64,000 nt of DNA from Elusimicrobiota bacterium (GCA_028871595.1 JAGWMT010000001.1:48827-112826), one strand, 5' to 3'; positions 41,367 through 54,491 are shown, counted from the first letter of the stretch. Notes: generated by a model not told the origin, from the sequence alone. A program made the numbers and translations.

Positions 41367-42341
41367 ATGGGGCCCCGGCCCGGCTCGTTCTGGAAATGCT
41401 CCCTCGCCCTCGCCCTTGGGGTCTGCCTGCCCCCCCGGCCGGCGCGCGCCTGGTCCGCGAACGGCCATAAGACGGTCGCCCTGATCGCGGAAAGCCGGCT
41501 CAGCGACGCGACGAAGGCGGCCGTCGCCGCCATCCTTGGTCCGACCGCCACCTTGGACGCGATCGCGCCCTGCGCCGACGACATCCGGGGACGCAGCGGC
41601 TTCGACTGCGCCGGCCTCCAATTGAACGCCGAACCGCAAAGCCAGCCGTGGCATTTCGTGGACGCTCCGATCACCGCGTCGCCCGCCGACGCCGCGGCGT
41701 TGGAGGAATATTGCCCCAACGGGGCCTGCGTGGTGGACCAGATCCGGGCGGCCGTGCGGACGCTGGAGAGCCCGGGGCCGGCCATCGACGCGAATCAGAA
41801 GCAGGTGGCGCTCATGTTCCTGGTCCACTTCGTCGGCGACGTGCACCAGCCGCTGCACTGCGCCAACGAGATCGTCAACGGAGCAAGCGACCGCGGGGGC
41901 AATTTGAAGGGCGTCGTCTTCGAGGGGACGCCGCTGAACCTCCACGCGCTTTGGGACCACCAGATCCAGGCGACGGACGCGAACGATCCCGCCGCGACCA
42001 GCGCGCGCCTGATCGCCGACCTGCGCGGCAAGGACGTGGGCTCCTGGCTCACCGGCGACTACGCCGCGACCGCGGCGCTGGAAAGCTTCGAGATCGCGAA
42101 GGACACGGTTTATCCGGACTACGACTCAGAGGACCCGAAGGCGCTGGGCGCGGACTACCAGAGCCGGATGCAGCCCATCGTGGACGAGCGGCTGGAGCGC
42201 GCCGGGGTGCGCCTCGCGGGCCTGCTCGAACAAGCCTTGGGGCCGGTGCCTCCCGTGTCCGTCGCCAAACTGGCTCCGGCGCCGCCGATCCCGGCGGCCA
42301 CGGCGGTGCGCGCGTCGTTCGACGGCGTCTCACCGAAGTAG
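41367..42341 (+). CDS. Secreted S1/P1-family nuclease
   Basis: This 324-residue protein has a signal peptide ending PARA just before WSANGHKTVALIAE. In S1/P1 nucleases the mature N-terminal Trp and the His of this motif bind zinc, so the predicted cleavage fits well. Other zinc ligand motifs are present: WHFVDAPI, MFLVHFVGDVHQPLHC and NLHALWDHQIQ. It should be a periplasmic or secreted zinc nuclease/3'-nucleotidase acting on single-stranded nucleic acid. It may feed nucleotide scavenging, which would sit well beside the pyrimidine operon, but that is inference. Confidence 0.88.
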   Translation: MGPRPGSFWKCSLALALGVCLPPRPARAWSANGHKTVALIAESRLSDATKAAVAAILGPTATLDAIAPCADDIRGRSGFDCAGLQLNAEPQSQPWHFVDAPITASPADAAALEEYCPNGACVVDQIRAAVRTLESPGPAIDANQKQVALMFLVHFVGDVHQPLHCANEIVNGASDRGGNLKGVVFEGTPLNLHALWDHQIQATDANDPAATSARLIADLRGKDVGSWLTGDYAATAALESFEIAKDTVYPDYDSEDPKALGADYQSRMQPIVDERLERAGVRLAGLLEQALGPVPPVSVAKLAPAPPIPAATAVRASFDGVSPK

Positions 42342-42358
42342 CCCGATCAGCGCCGGCT

Positions 42359-42387
42359 TTGACGCCCGCTTCCTAAAATAGTGTAAT
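42359..42387 (+). promoter_or_regulatory. Candidate promoter of the pyr-pur-car operon
   Basis: TTGACG (42359-42364), a 17-nt spacer and TGTAAT (42382-42387), about 28 nt before GTG 42416. A TAAAAT at 42374-42379 is an alternative -10 with no matching -35. No PyrR-type leader or attenuator fits the short leader. Confidence 0.5.
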
Positions 42388-42415
42388 CGTTCCGGCGGGC
42401 TTCGCCGAACCGCGC

Positions 42416-43336
42416 GTGACGAAAGACTGGGTCCTCAAAGATCTGCTCGGGCTGGAACGCCTGAGCGCCGCAAACATCGAGGCGGTCCTCGACGCGGCCG
42501 CGTCTTTCAAGAGCTCCCCCCGCCCCGACGCCCTCTCCGGACGCACCGTCGCCTTCCTGTTCTCCGAGGCCTCCACGCGCACGCGCTCGTCCTTCGAGGC
42601 CGCCGCCCTGCGCCTGGGCGCCGAGGTCCTCAGCTTCTCCGCCGCGGGCTCGTCCCTGTCGAAAGGCGAGACCATGATGGACACCATGTTGAACCTGCAG
42701 GCCGTGGGAGTCACGCACTTCGTCGTGCGCCATGAACGCTCCGGCGTGCTGGAGGATCTGGCCCCGCGGCTGAGCGCCTCGGTGATCAACGCGGGCGACG
42801 GCTGGCACGAGCACCCGACGCAGGCGCTGCTGGATCTGCTCACTTTGCGCGAGCGCTGGGGCTCCTTCAAGGGGCGCAAGCTGGTGATCCTGGGCGACAT
42901 CCGCCACAGCCGCGTGGCGCGCTCGAACCTGTTCGCGCTGCGCAAGCTCGGCGCCAAGGTGGTCTTCTGCGGCCCGACGCCGCTGGTCCCCGGCGCCTTC
43001 GCGGCCTTGGGCGCGACGGTCGAGCACGACGTGGAGAAGGCGCTCAAGGGCGCCGACGCCGTCAACGTTCTGCGCCTCCAATTGGAGCGCATGGAGCAGG
43101 GCTTCGTTCCGTCACTGAGCGACTACGCGCTGGCCTATCAGCTCACTCCGGCGCGCGCGGCTCTGATGAAGCCCGAGGCCTTCGTCCTCCATCCCGGACC
43201 CATGAACCGCGGCGTCGAGATCGCGTCCGAGGTGGCCGACGGCCCCCGCTCGCTGATCCTGGAGCAGGTGGGCAACGGAGTCCACGTGCGCATGGCGGCC
43301 CTCTCGTTATGCGACCAGGGGAGGACTCATGAGTGA
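42416..43336 (+). CDS. pyrB: Aspartate carbamoyltransferase, catalytic subunit
   Basis: The 306-residue enzyme makes N-carbamoyl-aspartate. Signatures are the carbamoyl-phosphate loop SEASTRTRSSFE, SLSKGETMMDT, GWHEHPTQALLDLLT, GDIRHSRVARSN and HPGPMNRGVEI. The start is GTG 42416. No pyrI regulatory gene is next to it. It is the first gene of a nine-gene run in which every gene overlaps the next. Confidence 0.96.
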   Translation: MTKDWVLKDLLGLERLSAANIEAVLDAAASFKSSPRPDALSGRTVAFLFSEASTRTRSSFEAAALRLGAEVLSFSAAGSSLSKGETMMDTMLNLQAVGVTHFVVRHERSGVLEDLAPRLSASVINAGDGWHEHPTQALLDLLTLRERWGSFKGRKLVILGDIRHSRVARSNLFALRKLGAKVVFCGPTPLVPGAFAALGATVEHDVEKALKGADAVNVLRLQLERMEQGFVPSLSDYALAYQLTPARAALMKPEAFVLHPGPMNRGVEIASEVADGPRSLILEQVGNGVHVRMAALSLCDQGRTHE

Positions 43337-44624
43337 ACGGACCCTGATCGTCGGCGGGCTGGTGATCGACCCGGCGCGGAAGCTGGAGGCCGTGCGCGAC
43401 GTGCTGATCGCCGACGGCGAGATCCGCGACGTGGCCGCCGGACTGGCGAAGAAATCCGGCCTGGCCGACGCCGCCCGGGTGGACGCCCGCGGCAAATGGG
43501 TGATCCCGGGACTGGTGGACCTGCACGTGCATCTGCGCGAGCCCGGCCGCGAAGGCGACGAGACCATCGCCACGGGCACGGCCGCCGCGGCGCGCGGCGG
43601 GATCACGACGGTGCTGGCCATGGCCAACACGGAACCGGTGACCGACACGCCGTCCCAGCTCTCGTTCCTGCGCGCCAAGGCGGCGCAAGACGCGAAGGTC
43701 AATGTTTTGTTCGCCGGCGCCGTCACGGTCGGCCAAAAGGGCGAGAAGCTCACCGAATTCGCCAAGCTGAGGCACGCCGGGGCCGCCGCGCTGTCCGACG
43801 ACGGTCGTCCGGTCATGAACGCCGGTTTGTTTCGTCGTGCTCTCGAGTCCGCGCGCGACCTCGGAATGTTGGTCACCGACCACTGCGAGGATTTGACGCT
43901 CTCCAACGGGGCGTGCGCTCATGAAGGCCCCGCCGCCCTGCGCAAGGGATTGAAAGGCGCGCCGTGGGCGGCCGAAACGGTTCAGGTGGCGAGAGATATC
44001 GCTTTGGTGGAACTCACCGGAGCACGGCTTCACCTGGCCCATCTTTCGTGCGCCGCGTCCGTCGAGGCCGTGCGCCAGGCCAAGAAGCGCGGCCTGCCGA
44101 TATCCGCCGAGGCTTGCCCCCACCACTTCTGCCTGACCGACGACATGATCCCGGGCTACGACGCGGACTGGAAAATGAATCCGCCCTTGCGCGCGAAAGA
44201 CGATCGGATGGCGCTCCTCGAGGGTCTGGCGGATGGGACTATCGACGTGATCGCGACCGACCACGCGCCTCACGGCTGCGCGGCGAAGTCTTCGGGCTTC
44301 GACACCGCGCCGTTCGGCGTGATCGGCCTGGAGACCTCGCTGGCCGCGACGCTGACCTCGCTCTATCACACGAAGGCGCTGACCCGGAAGCAAATCGTCG
44401 AGCGGATGTCCTCCGCTCCGGCGTCGCTGTTGGGCCTGATATCCAAGGGCACCTTGGCGCCGGGCGCCGACGCCGACGTCGCCGTCGTGGATCCAGACGC
44501 GGCCTGGACGCCGGAGCCTCCGTTCGTCTCAAAAAGCCGAAATTCACCTTTCACCGGACGCCGCCTGAAGGGCCGCGTCCTTCACACCTTCGTGGCGGGC
44601 CGCGCGGTGGTCCATGCTCTATGA
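43329..44624 (+). CDS. pyrC: Dihydroorotase (class I)
   Basis: The 431-residue amidohydrolase closes carbamoyl-aspartate to dihydroorotate. Zinc motif DLHVHLREPGREGDE at about residue 60, ALSDDGRPVMNAG, metal-ligand region LHLAHLSCA, and ATDHAPHG with the catalytic Asp. This is the class I/type with a full set of ligands, so it should be active. ATG 43329 overlaps the pyrB stop by 8 nt. Confidence 0.95.
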   Translation: MSERTLIVGGLVIDPARKLEAVRDVLIADGEIRDVAAGLAKKSGLADAARVDARGKWVIPGLVDLHVHLREPGREGDETIATGTAAAARGGITTVLAMANTEPVTDTPSQLSFLRAKAAQDAKVNVLFAGAVTVGQKGEKLTEFAKLRHAGAAALSDDGRPVMNAGLFRRALESARDLGMLVTDHCEDLTLSNGACAHEGPAALRKGLKGAPWAAETVQVARDIALVELTGARLHLAHLSCAASVEAVRQAKKRGLPISAEACPHHFCLTDDMIPGYDADWKMNPPLRAKDDRMALLEGLADGTIDVIATDHAPHGCAAKSSGFDTAPFGVIGLETSLAATLTSLYHTKALTRKQIVERMSSAPASLLGLISKGTLAPGADADVAVVDPDAAWTPEPPFVSKSRNSPFTGRRLKGRVLHTFVAGRAVVHAL

Positions 44625-45669
44625 ACTGGCCAAGCCCTTCCTGTTCTCGCTCGACGCGGAACGCGCGCACGAGGAGGTCTCGGGGCTGATGGAGCTTCTG
44701 GCGCCGCTGCCCGGGGCGGCGTCGTTTCTTTCGATTTTGACCGGAGCGGGTACGACGGGGCTTGGAAAGGATGTTTTCGGCATCCACTTTCCCAACCCCG
44801 CGGGGCTGGCCGCCGGTTTCGATAAGGACGGGCGGCTGGTCCCGCTCCTTCCCGCCTTGGGCTTCGGCTTTCTGGAGATCGGCTCGGTCACGCTCGAGCC
44901 GCAACCCGGCAATCCGCGCCCCCGGATGTTCCGCCTTCCGGAAAACGGCGCGCTCATCAACCGCATGGGCTTCAACAGCGAAGGCGCGCGCGCGGTCGCC
45001 CGCCGCCTCGCCTCGGGCCCGAAATGCGCGGTACCGCTGGGGATCAACCTGGGGCTCAACAAGGGCACGGAACCGGCGAAGGCGCCGGCCGCCTACGCGC
45101 GCACCTTCCATATTCTCGCCGAGCACGGAGATTATTTCGTCGTGAACGTCTCCTCCCCCAACACTCCCGGGCTGCGCGACCTCCAGAAGGCCGCGGAATT
45201 GAAGGCGATCCTCGAGGCGGTCCAGGAAGCGAACGTCGCGAAGAAACCCGTCCTTCTGAAGCTCGCTCCGGATCTGGCCGACGAGGACTTCGCCGCGGCC
45301 ATCGAGACGGCGGACGAACTGGCGCAGGGATTGGTCGTGTCCAACACGACGATCTCCCGCGAGGGCATGGATGAGATATGGCGCGGCGAGGCGGGCGGTC
45401 TTTCCGGCGCGCCGCTGAAAGAACGCGCGACGGAAATGACCCGCCGCGCGCGGGCGCTGACGAAGCTTCCGATCATCGGCGTGGGCGGGATCGCGACCGG
45501 CGACGACGCGCGCGAGCGCCTCGCCGCCGGGGCCGACCTTGTTCAAATTTACACGAGCCTCATTTACGGCGGCCCCTCCACGGCAAAAAAGATCGTTCGT
45601 TCGCTCTCCAAGCCCGCGACTGCCGTCAACGACAGTTCAATGGCGGACAACTCCGGGCGGACCGAATGA
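44614..45669 (+). CDS. pyrD: Dihydroorotate dehydrogenase (quinone), class 2
   Basis: This 351-residue flavoprotein has an N-terminal helix AKPFLFSLDAERAHE, typical of membrane-associated class 2 enzymes. It also has NPAGLAAGFDKDG, INRMGFNSEGA, NVSSPNTPGLRDLQ with the catalytic Ser, and GVGGIATGDDARERLAAGADLVQIYT, the FMN-binding end. It passes electrons to quinone. Its class fits the absence of a pyrK gene here. It overlaps pyrC by 11 nt and pyrF by 4 nt. Confidence 0.94.
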   Translation: MLYELAKPFLFSLDAERAHEEVSGLMELLAPLPGAASFLSILTGAGTTGLGKDVFGIHFPNPAGLAAGFDKDGRLVPLLPALGFGFLEIGSVTLEPQPGNPRPRMFRLPENGALINRMGFNSEGARAVARRLASGPKCAVPLGINLGLNKGTEPAKAPAAYARTFHILAEHGDYFVVNVSSPNTPGLRDLQKAAELKAILEAVQEANVAKKPVLLKLAPDLADEDFAAAIETADELAQGLVVSNTTISREGMDEIWRGEAGGLSGAPLKERATEMTRRARALTKLPIIGVGGIATGDDARERLAAGADLVQIYTSLIYGGPSTAKKIVRSLSKPATAVNDSSMADNSGRTE

Positions 45670-46373
45670 CACAGGTCATCGTGGCGTTGGACGTGGACAC
45701 GATCAAGCGCCAGGAGGAACTCCTCAAGTCGCTGAAGGGAGTGATCGTCTGGTACAAGGTCGGCCTGCAGCTGTTCACCGCTCACGGCAAGCGCGCCGTG
45801 GACCTGGCGCATAAGAACGGCGGCAAGGTCTTCCTCGATCTGAAATTGCACGACATCCCGGCCACGGTCGCGCACGCCGTGCGCGAGGCTCAGCGGCTGG
45901 GCGTGGAGTCCGTGTCATTGCATCTGATGGGCGGCCCCGACATGGTCCGCGCCGCCGCCGAGGTCGCGCCGCGGCCGAAGCTGTGGGGCGTCACGGTGCT
46001 GACCAGCATGTCCCCCAAGGACGCGAAGATCTTCCATCCCGCCGCGCGCATCCCGACCATGATCAAGTCGCTGGCGAAGGCCGGCTGGGTGTCGGGGGCC
46101 GACGCGACGATCTGCTCGCCGCAGGACGTGGACGCCCTGCGCAAGGCCCTGCCCCATTTGGACATGAAGTTCGTCACGCCCGGGATCCGGCCGCGCGGCG
46201 CCGCCCTCAACGACCAATCCCGCGTGACGACGCCCGCCGAGGCGGCCGCGCTGGGCATCGACTTCATCGTGGTCGGACGCCCGATCACGCACGCGCCGGA
46301 CCCGCGCAAGGCCGCCCTCGACATCCTGGCCGAGATGCAGGCCGCGGTGCCCAGCGCGCTGGAGAAAGAATGA
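45666..46373 (+). CDS. pyrF: Orotidine 5'-phosphate decarboxylase
   Basis: This 235-residue TIM barrel has VIVALDVD at the start, VFLDLKLHDIPATVAHAV (the catalytic D-x-K-x-x-D loop), FVTPGIRPRG, and FIVVGRPITHAPDPRKA with the phosphate-binding Arg. It makes UMP from OMP. ATGA overlaps on both sides, with pyrD and with pyrE. Confidence 0.96.
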   Translation: MTQVIVALDVDTIKRQEELLKSLKGVIVWYKVGLQLFTAHGKRAVDLAHKNGGKVFLDLKLHDIPATVAHAVREAQRLGVESVSLHLMGGPDMVRAAAEVAPRPKLWGVTVLTSMSPKDAKIFHPAARIPTMIKSLAKAGWVSGADATICSPQDVDALRKALPHLDMKFVTPGIRPRGAALNDQSRVTTPAEAAALGIDFIVVGRPITHAPDPRKAALDILAEMQAAVPSALEKE

Positions 46374-46936
46374 ACGTCGAGCAAACATTTTTAGACAACG
46401 GGGCCCTCCTGAGTGGTCATTTCCTGCTCTCCTCCGGCCTGCACAGCGACCGCTATCTCCAGTGCGCCCTGGTCTTGGCCCATCCCGCCCGCGCCGAGGA
46501 GTTCGGCAAGGCGCTGGCCGCGAAGCTCGGCGGCAAACCGGATCTCGTGGTCTCCCCCGCCATGGGCGGACTCATGATCGGCCACGAGGTCGCGCGAGCC
46601 TTCGGCGTGCGCCACTACTTCACGGAGCGCGCGGATGGAAACGTTTCGCTCCGCCGCGGCTTCACCGCGAAGCCGGGCGAACGGGTGGTCGTGATCGAGG
46701 ACGTGGTGACCACGGGCAAGTCCACGAAGGAAGTCTTCGCCGTTCTCCGCGCCGCAGGCGCGGTCGTCGTCGGGGCCGGCTCCGTGGTGGACCGCTCCGA
46801 AGGCAAGTCGGAACTGGGCGTGCCGTTTTCCGCGCTCTGGACCGTCGCCGTGCCGACGTGGACGCCGGACGCCTGCCCGCAGTGCAAGGCGGGAGTTCCC
46901 GCCGTGAAGCCGGGAAGCCGCAAGGAGACGAAATAA
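46370..46936 (+). CDS. pyrE: Orotate phosphoribosyltransferase
   Basis: This 188-residue type I phosphoribosyltransferase has LSSGLHSDRYLQ near the start, VSPAMGGLMIGHEVA, and the PRPP loop VVVIEDVVTTGKST. It converts orotate and PRPP to OMP for PyrF. The C-terminus has a CPQCKAG pair, which may bind a metal, an addition not needed in the core enzyme. Its TAA overlaps the purM ATG. Confidence 0.95.
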   Translation: MNVEQTFLDNGALLSGHFLLSSGLHSDRYLQCALVLAHPARAEEFGKALAAKLGGKPDLVVSPAMGGLMIGHEVARAFGVRHYFTERADGNVSLRRGFTAKPGERVVVIEDVVTTGKSTKEVFAVLRAAGAVVVGAGSVVDRSEGKSELGVPFSALWTVAVPTWTPDACPQCKAGVPAVKPGSRKETK

Positions 46937-47916
46937 TGGCCACCCCCGCTCTGACGTACAAGAAATCCGGCGTGGACATCGACCTGGCCGACAAGCTGGT
47001 GGATCATATCGCCAAGCGCGCGCCGGCGATCGGCGGCTTCGCGGGCTTGTTCCCCCTGGACCTGGACGGCTCCGGCCCGTTCGAGCTGGTGGCCTGCACG
47101 GACGGAGTGGGAACGAAGCTGAAGCTGGCCTTCGCGCTCGACAAGCACGACACCATCGGCATCGACCTGGTGGCCATGTCGGTCAACGACCTGGTGTGCT
47201 GCGGCGCCAAGCCGCTGATCTTCCTGGACTACTACGCCACCGGCAGGCTGGACCTGAAGCGCTCGAAGAAGATCATCGAGGGCATCATGGAAGGCTGCCG
47301 CCAGGGCCGCAGCGTGCTGCTGGGCGGAGAGACGGCCGAGATGCCGGGCATGTACCCCGAAGGCGAGTACGACCTGGCCGGCTTCGCGGTGGGCATCGTC
47401 AAGCGCGCCGAGGTCATCGACGGCTCCAAGATCTATCCGGGCGACCTGATCCTGGGCCTGCCGTCCTCGGGCCTGCACTCCAACGGCTACTCGCTGGCCC
47501 GGCAGGTGTTCAAGGGCAAGGAACTGGCGAAGTGGGGCAAGACCTTGCTGACGCCGACCCGCATCTACGTGGACGAGGTCCAGGCGCTCCAGGCGGCGTT
47601 CCGCAAGGAGGAGCGCATCATCCTGGGCCTGTCCCACATCACCGGCGGCGGCCTGGTGGAGAACGTGCCCCGCATCCTGCCCCGCGGCCGCAAGGCGGTG
47701 TTCCGCAAGGACGCCTGGAAGCGCCTGCCGATCTTCGGCGAGCTGCAGAAGCGCGGCAACGTCCCGGAGAAGGAGATGTGGCGCACGTTCAACATGGGCG
47801 TCGGCCTGGTGATCGTGATCCGCCCCGACAGCCTGGAGCTGGCGCGCAAGATCTTGCCCGAGGCGCGCCTCATCGGCGAGATCGTGGAAGGCAAGCACGA
47901 GGTCGAGATCATTTAA
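46936..47916 (+). CDS. purM: Phosphoribosylformylglycinamidine cyclo-ligase
   Basis: The 326-residue AIR synthetase closes FGAM to AIR with ATP. Signatures are TYKKSGVDIDLADKLV, ACTDGVGTKLKLAF, DLVAMSVNDLVCCGAKPLIFLDYYATG and LGGETAEMPGMY, with SGLHSNGYSLAR later. AAGGAG lies 9 nt before the ATG. It is placed between pyrE and the purN-purH fusion, so purine and pyrimidine genes share one transcript. Confidence 0.96.
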   Translation: MATPALTYKKSGVDIDLADKLVDHIAKRAPAIGGFAGLFPLDLDGSGPFELVACTDGVGTKLKLAFALDKHDTIGIDLVAMSVNDLVCCGAKPLIFLDYYATGRLDLKRSKKIIEGIMEGCRQGRSVLLGGETAEMPGMYPEGEYDLAGFAVGIVKRAEVIDGSKIYPGDLILGLPSSGLHSNGYSLARQVFKGKELAKWGKTLLTPTRIYVDEVQALQAAFRKEERIILGLSHITGGGLVENVPRILPRGRKAVFRKDAWKRLPIFGELQKRGNVPEKEMWRTFNMGVGLVIVIRPDSLELARKILPEARLIGEIVEGKHEVEII

Positions 47917-50105
47917 TGGACAAGATCGCGGTCTTCGCCTCCGGCGAGGGGACCAACCTGCAGGCCCTCCTGGACGCGTGCGCGGACGGACGCGTGCGCG
48001 GAGCGGTCGCGCTGGTCGTGTCCAACAAGCCCGAGGTCGGAGCTTTGCGCCGCGCCGCGCGCGCCGGCGTGGAAAGCCTGATCTCCTCGCCGGCCGACTT
48101 CGCGACGGCGGAAGAGTACAGCGCCTTCCTGGCGCACGAGTGCAAGAAGCGCGACATCGACCTGATCTGCCTTGCCGGCTTCATGCTGAAGCTGAAGCCG
48201 CCGATCCTGAAGGCCTTCCCCGGAAAAATATTAAACATACATCCCGCTCTGTTGCCGTCATTCGGAGGACAAGGGATGTACGGGAATAAGGTGCACGAGG
48301 CCGTGCTGGCCTCGGGCGTGAAGGTCTCCGGCGCCACGGTGCACGTCCTGGACGAGGAATACGACCGCGGCCCCATCGTCCTGCAGTCCGCCGTTCCCGT
48401 GCTGGGGGGCGACACGCCCGCGACGCTGTCGGCCCGGGTGCGCGCCCAGGAGCATTGGATTTATCCGAAAGCCGTCTCCCTGTTCTGCGAAGGCCGGATC
48501 AAGGTCACGGACCGCAAGGCCGAGCTCCTGCCCTCGGTCCTGGACGCGTCGCCGCGCGTGCGGCGCGCGCTGATCTCGGTCTCCGACAAGACCGGCGTCG
48601 TGGAGCTGGCGCGCGGCCTGCACGAGCTGGGCGTGGAGATCGTCTCCACCTCCGGCACGGCAAAGGCGCTGGCCGAGGCCGGCGTGCCCATCCGCCCGCT
48701 CGACACGATGACGGGCTTCCCGGAGATTTTGGACGGGCGCGTGAAGACCCTTCATCCGCACGTGCACGGCGCCATTTTGCTGCGCCGCAAGGACCCGAAG
48801 CAGGCGAAGGAAGCCGAGCTGTTCGGCATCGAGCCCATCGACCTGGTCATCGTGAACCTTTACCCCTTCGCCAAGACCGCCGCGAAGGCGGCGTCCCCGT
48901 ACGAACAGGCCGTCATCGAACAGATCGACATCGGCGGCGTGGCGCTGATCCGCGCCGCGGCCAAGAATTTCGAGGACGTGGCGGTGCTGACCTCTCCCGC
49001 CGACTACGGGGCGACCTTGGCGGAGCTGGCCGCCTCGCAGGGCCGCCTGGGCGACGCGACGCGCAAGAAGCTGGCCCTGACCGCCTTCCGCCACACCGCG
49101 GAGTACGACGGGATGATCGCCAAGGCGTGGTGCGGGGAAGTCTCTCCCGACGCGCCGTGCGAGCAGTTCCCCGCCGTGCTGACGCCGCGGCTGTCCAAGG
49201 TGCAGGACCTGCGCTACGGCGAGAACCCGCACCAGAAAGCCGCGCTGTACGCGAACGAAAACGGAATGGCGTTCACGCAGCTGCATGGGAAGGAGCTGTC
49301 CTACAACAATCTCTTGGACGCGTCGGGCACCTGGGACGCGGTGAACGATTTCGCGGCTCCCGCGGCGGTGGTGTTCAAGCACGTGACTCCCGCAGGCATC
49401 GGCACAGGGACGTCCATCGACATGGCCTTCGAGCGCGCCTGGGCGTGCGATCCCCTGTCCGCCTTCGGCGGTGTTCTCGCTTTCAATCGCCCGATCAATC
49501 GCGCGATCGCGGAGATTCTCTCCAAACGCTTCGTCGAGGTCCTCGTCGCGCCCGGATATGACCCCGAAGCGTTGGAACTTCTGAAAAAGAAGCCGAACGT
49601 TCGCCTTCTGGTCCGGACGAAACCTCCGACAAAGGCTCTTCAGTTCCGTTCGATCGGCGACGAAGTGCTGGTCACCGAACCCGACCGCGCCGTGGCCGGC
49701 CCCGAGTGGCGCGTCGTGTCCAAGCGCGCCCCGAAACCCGCCGAGGACCAGGCCCTGCGCTTCGCCTGGACCGCGGCGAAACATGTGAAGTCCAACGCCA
49801 TCGTCCTGGCCGGGCCCGAGCAGACCGTCGGCATCGGCGCCGGCCAGATGTCGCGCGTGGACTCGGTCCACATGTCGGGCGTGAAGTACAAGCTCTGGCT
49901 GCGCGACAACCAGGCCCTATCCGCCCACGTGCTCGCCTCCGATGCCTTCTTCCCCTTCCGCGACGGCATCGACGCCGCCGCGACCTTGGGCATCTCCGCG
50001 ATCGTCTCCCCCGGCGGCTCGGTCAAGGACGCCGAGGTGATCGCCGCGGCCGACGAGCACGGCCTGGCGATGGTTTTCACCGGCATGAGGCACTTTCGAC
50101 ACTGA
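47916..50105 (+). CDS. purNH: PurN-PurH fusion: GAR transformylase joined to AICAR transformylase/IMP cyclohydrolase
   Basis: This single 729-residue frame carries two complete enzymes. Residues 1-205 are PurN: VFASGEGTNLQALLDA, CLAGFMLKL, and NIHPALLPSFGGQGMYG with catalytic Asn and His, and DEEYDRGPIV with the Asp. From about residue 214 PurH begins: RRALISVSDKTGVVELARGL (MGS-like cyclohydrolase domain), then DLRYGENPHQKAALY, FKHVTPAGIGTG and DAFFPFRDGID of the AICAR transformylase. The two formyl-tetrahydrofolate-dependent steps of purine synthesis and the final ring closure are therefore in one chain. No stop, frameshift or internal start with a good ribosome site is seen at the junction (about 48520-48560). 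Confidence 0.93.
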   Translation: MDKIAVFASGEGTNLQALLDACADGRVRGAVALVVSNKPEVGALRRAARAGVESLISSPADFATAEEYSAFLAHECKKRDIDLICLAGFMLKLKPPILKAFPGKILNIHPALLPSFGGQGMYGNKVHEAVLASGVKVSGATVHVLDEEYDRGPIVLQSAVPVLGGDTPATLSARVRAQEHWIYPKAVSLFCEGRIKVTDRKAELLPSVLDASPRVRRALISVSDKTGVVELARGLHELGVEIVSTSGTAKALAEAGVPIRPLDTMTGFPEILDGRVKTLHPHVHGAILLRRKDPKQAKEAELFGIEPIDLVIVNLYPFAKTAAKAASPYEQAVIEQIDIGGVALIRAAAKNFEDVAVLTSPADYGATLAELAASQGRLGDATRKKLALTAFRHTAEYDGMIAKAWCGEVSPDAPCEQFPAVLTPRLSKVQDLRYGENPHQKAALYANENGMAFTQLHGKELSYNNLLDASGTWDAVNDFAAPAAVVFKHVTPAGIGTGTSIDMAFERAWACDPLSAFGGVLAFNRPINRAIAEILSKRFVEVLVAPGYDPEALELLKKKPNVRLLVRTKPPTKALQFRSIGDEVLVTEPDRAVAGPEWRVVSKRAPKPAEDQALRFAWTAAKHVKSNAIVLAGPEQTVGIGAGQMSRVDSVHMSGVKYKLWLRDNQALSAHVLASDAFFPFRDGIDAAATLGISAIVSPGGSVKDAEVIAAADEHGLAMVFTGMRHFRH

Positions 50106-51257
50106 TGAAAACGAAAAGGCCCTTTGACGACGGACCCTCGGAGATCATTCTGATGAACGACAAGGCCTGGCTGGCGCTGGAAGACGGGACGGTGTTCGCG
50201 GGCCGCGCGTGCGGCGCGGCGGGCGAGACCACGGGCGAGTCCGTGTTCAACACCGCTATGACCGGTTATCAGGAGATTTTGACCGACCCGTCCTACTGCG
50301 GTCAGCTCGTCGCGATGACCTATCCGCAGATCGGCAACTACGGCATGAACGCGCGCGATCACGAGTCATCTCGTCCTCGCCTGTCGGGCTTCATCGTCCG
50401 CGAATTGTGCCGGACTCCTTCGAATTACGAGTCGATCGAATCCGCGGGCGACTTCCTGAAGAAGCACGGGATCGTGGCCATCGAGGGGATTGATACTCGC
50501 GCCCTGACCTTGCGCCTGCGTGATAAGGGTGCATTGCGCGGGGTGATCTCCACGCTTGACGGCGACGTGAAACGACTGGTGGCCAAGGCGAAATCATCTC
50601 CGTCGATGGCCGGCTTGAACCTGGCGAAAGTGGTCACCTGCGAGAAACCTTACTCCTGGCAGGAAGGCGTTCAGGAACGGGCCGATTTACACGTCGTCGT
50701 GATGGACTTCGGCGTCAAGTTCGGAATACTTCGCTGCCTGGCCGCCATGGGCGCGCGCGTGACCGTGGTGCCTTCGTCCACGTCCGCCGAGGCCATCCTC
50801 AAGATGAAGCCGGACGGCGTGCTTCTTTCCAACGGCCCCGGCGACCCCGAGCCCGTGACCGACGCGATCGAAACGATCAAGAAGCTGATCGCCGAGCGCA
50901 TGCCCATCTTCGGCATCTGCCTGGGCCACCAGCTGCTGGGCATCGCCTTCGGCGGGAAGACGTTCAAGCTGAAATTCGGACATCATGGCTCCAACCATCC
51001 GGTGAAGGACCTGGAGACCGGAAAGATCGAGATCACGTCGCAGAACCACGGCTTCTGCGTCGATCTGGAGTCATTGCCCAAGGAAATCAGAACGACACAT
51101 GTAAATCTCAATGACGGCACCTCCGAGGGCATGGCCCACTCCACCCTCCCGGTGTTCTCCGTCCAGCATCATCCCGAAGCGTCCGCGGGACCCCACGACA
51201 GCCGCTATCTCTTCGAGCGCTTCCGCCTGAAGATGACCCAGCGCAAGGAGGCCCTCC

Positions 51258-51265
<8 letters not shown>
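50105..51265 (+). CDS. carA: Carbamoyl-phosphate synthase, small (glutaminase) subunit
   Basis: The 386-residue subunit releases ammonia from glutamine for CarB. The N-terminal half has [17 protein letters not shown] and [15 protein letters not shown]. The class I glutaminase half has the nucleophile Cys in [10 protein letters not shown] (about 272) and [13 protein letters not shown]. The start is ATG 50105 (TGATG with purH); ATG 50153 in the same frame, closer to the usual CarA N-terminus and with GGAG upstream, is a reasonable alternative. Confidence 0.95.

Positions 51266-54491
<3,226 letters not shown>

Noticed and set aside
42342..42415. PyrR-type or other attenuator before pyrB
   Set aside because: The leader after the candidate promoter is only about 22-28 nt, with no room for an antiterminator/terminator pair.
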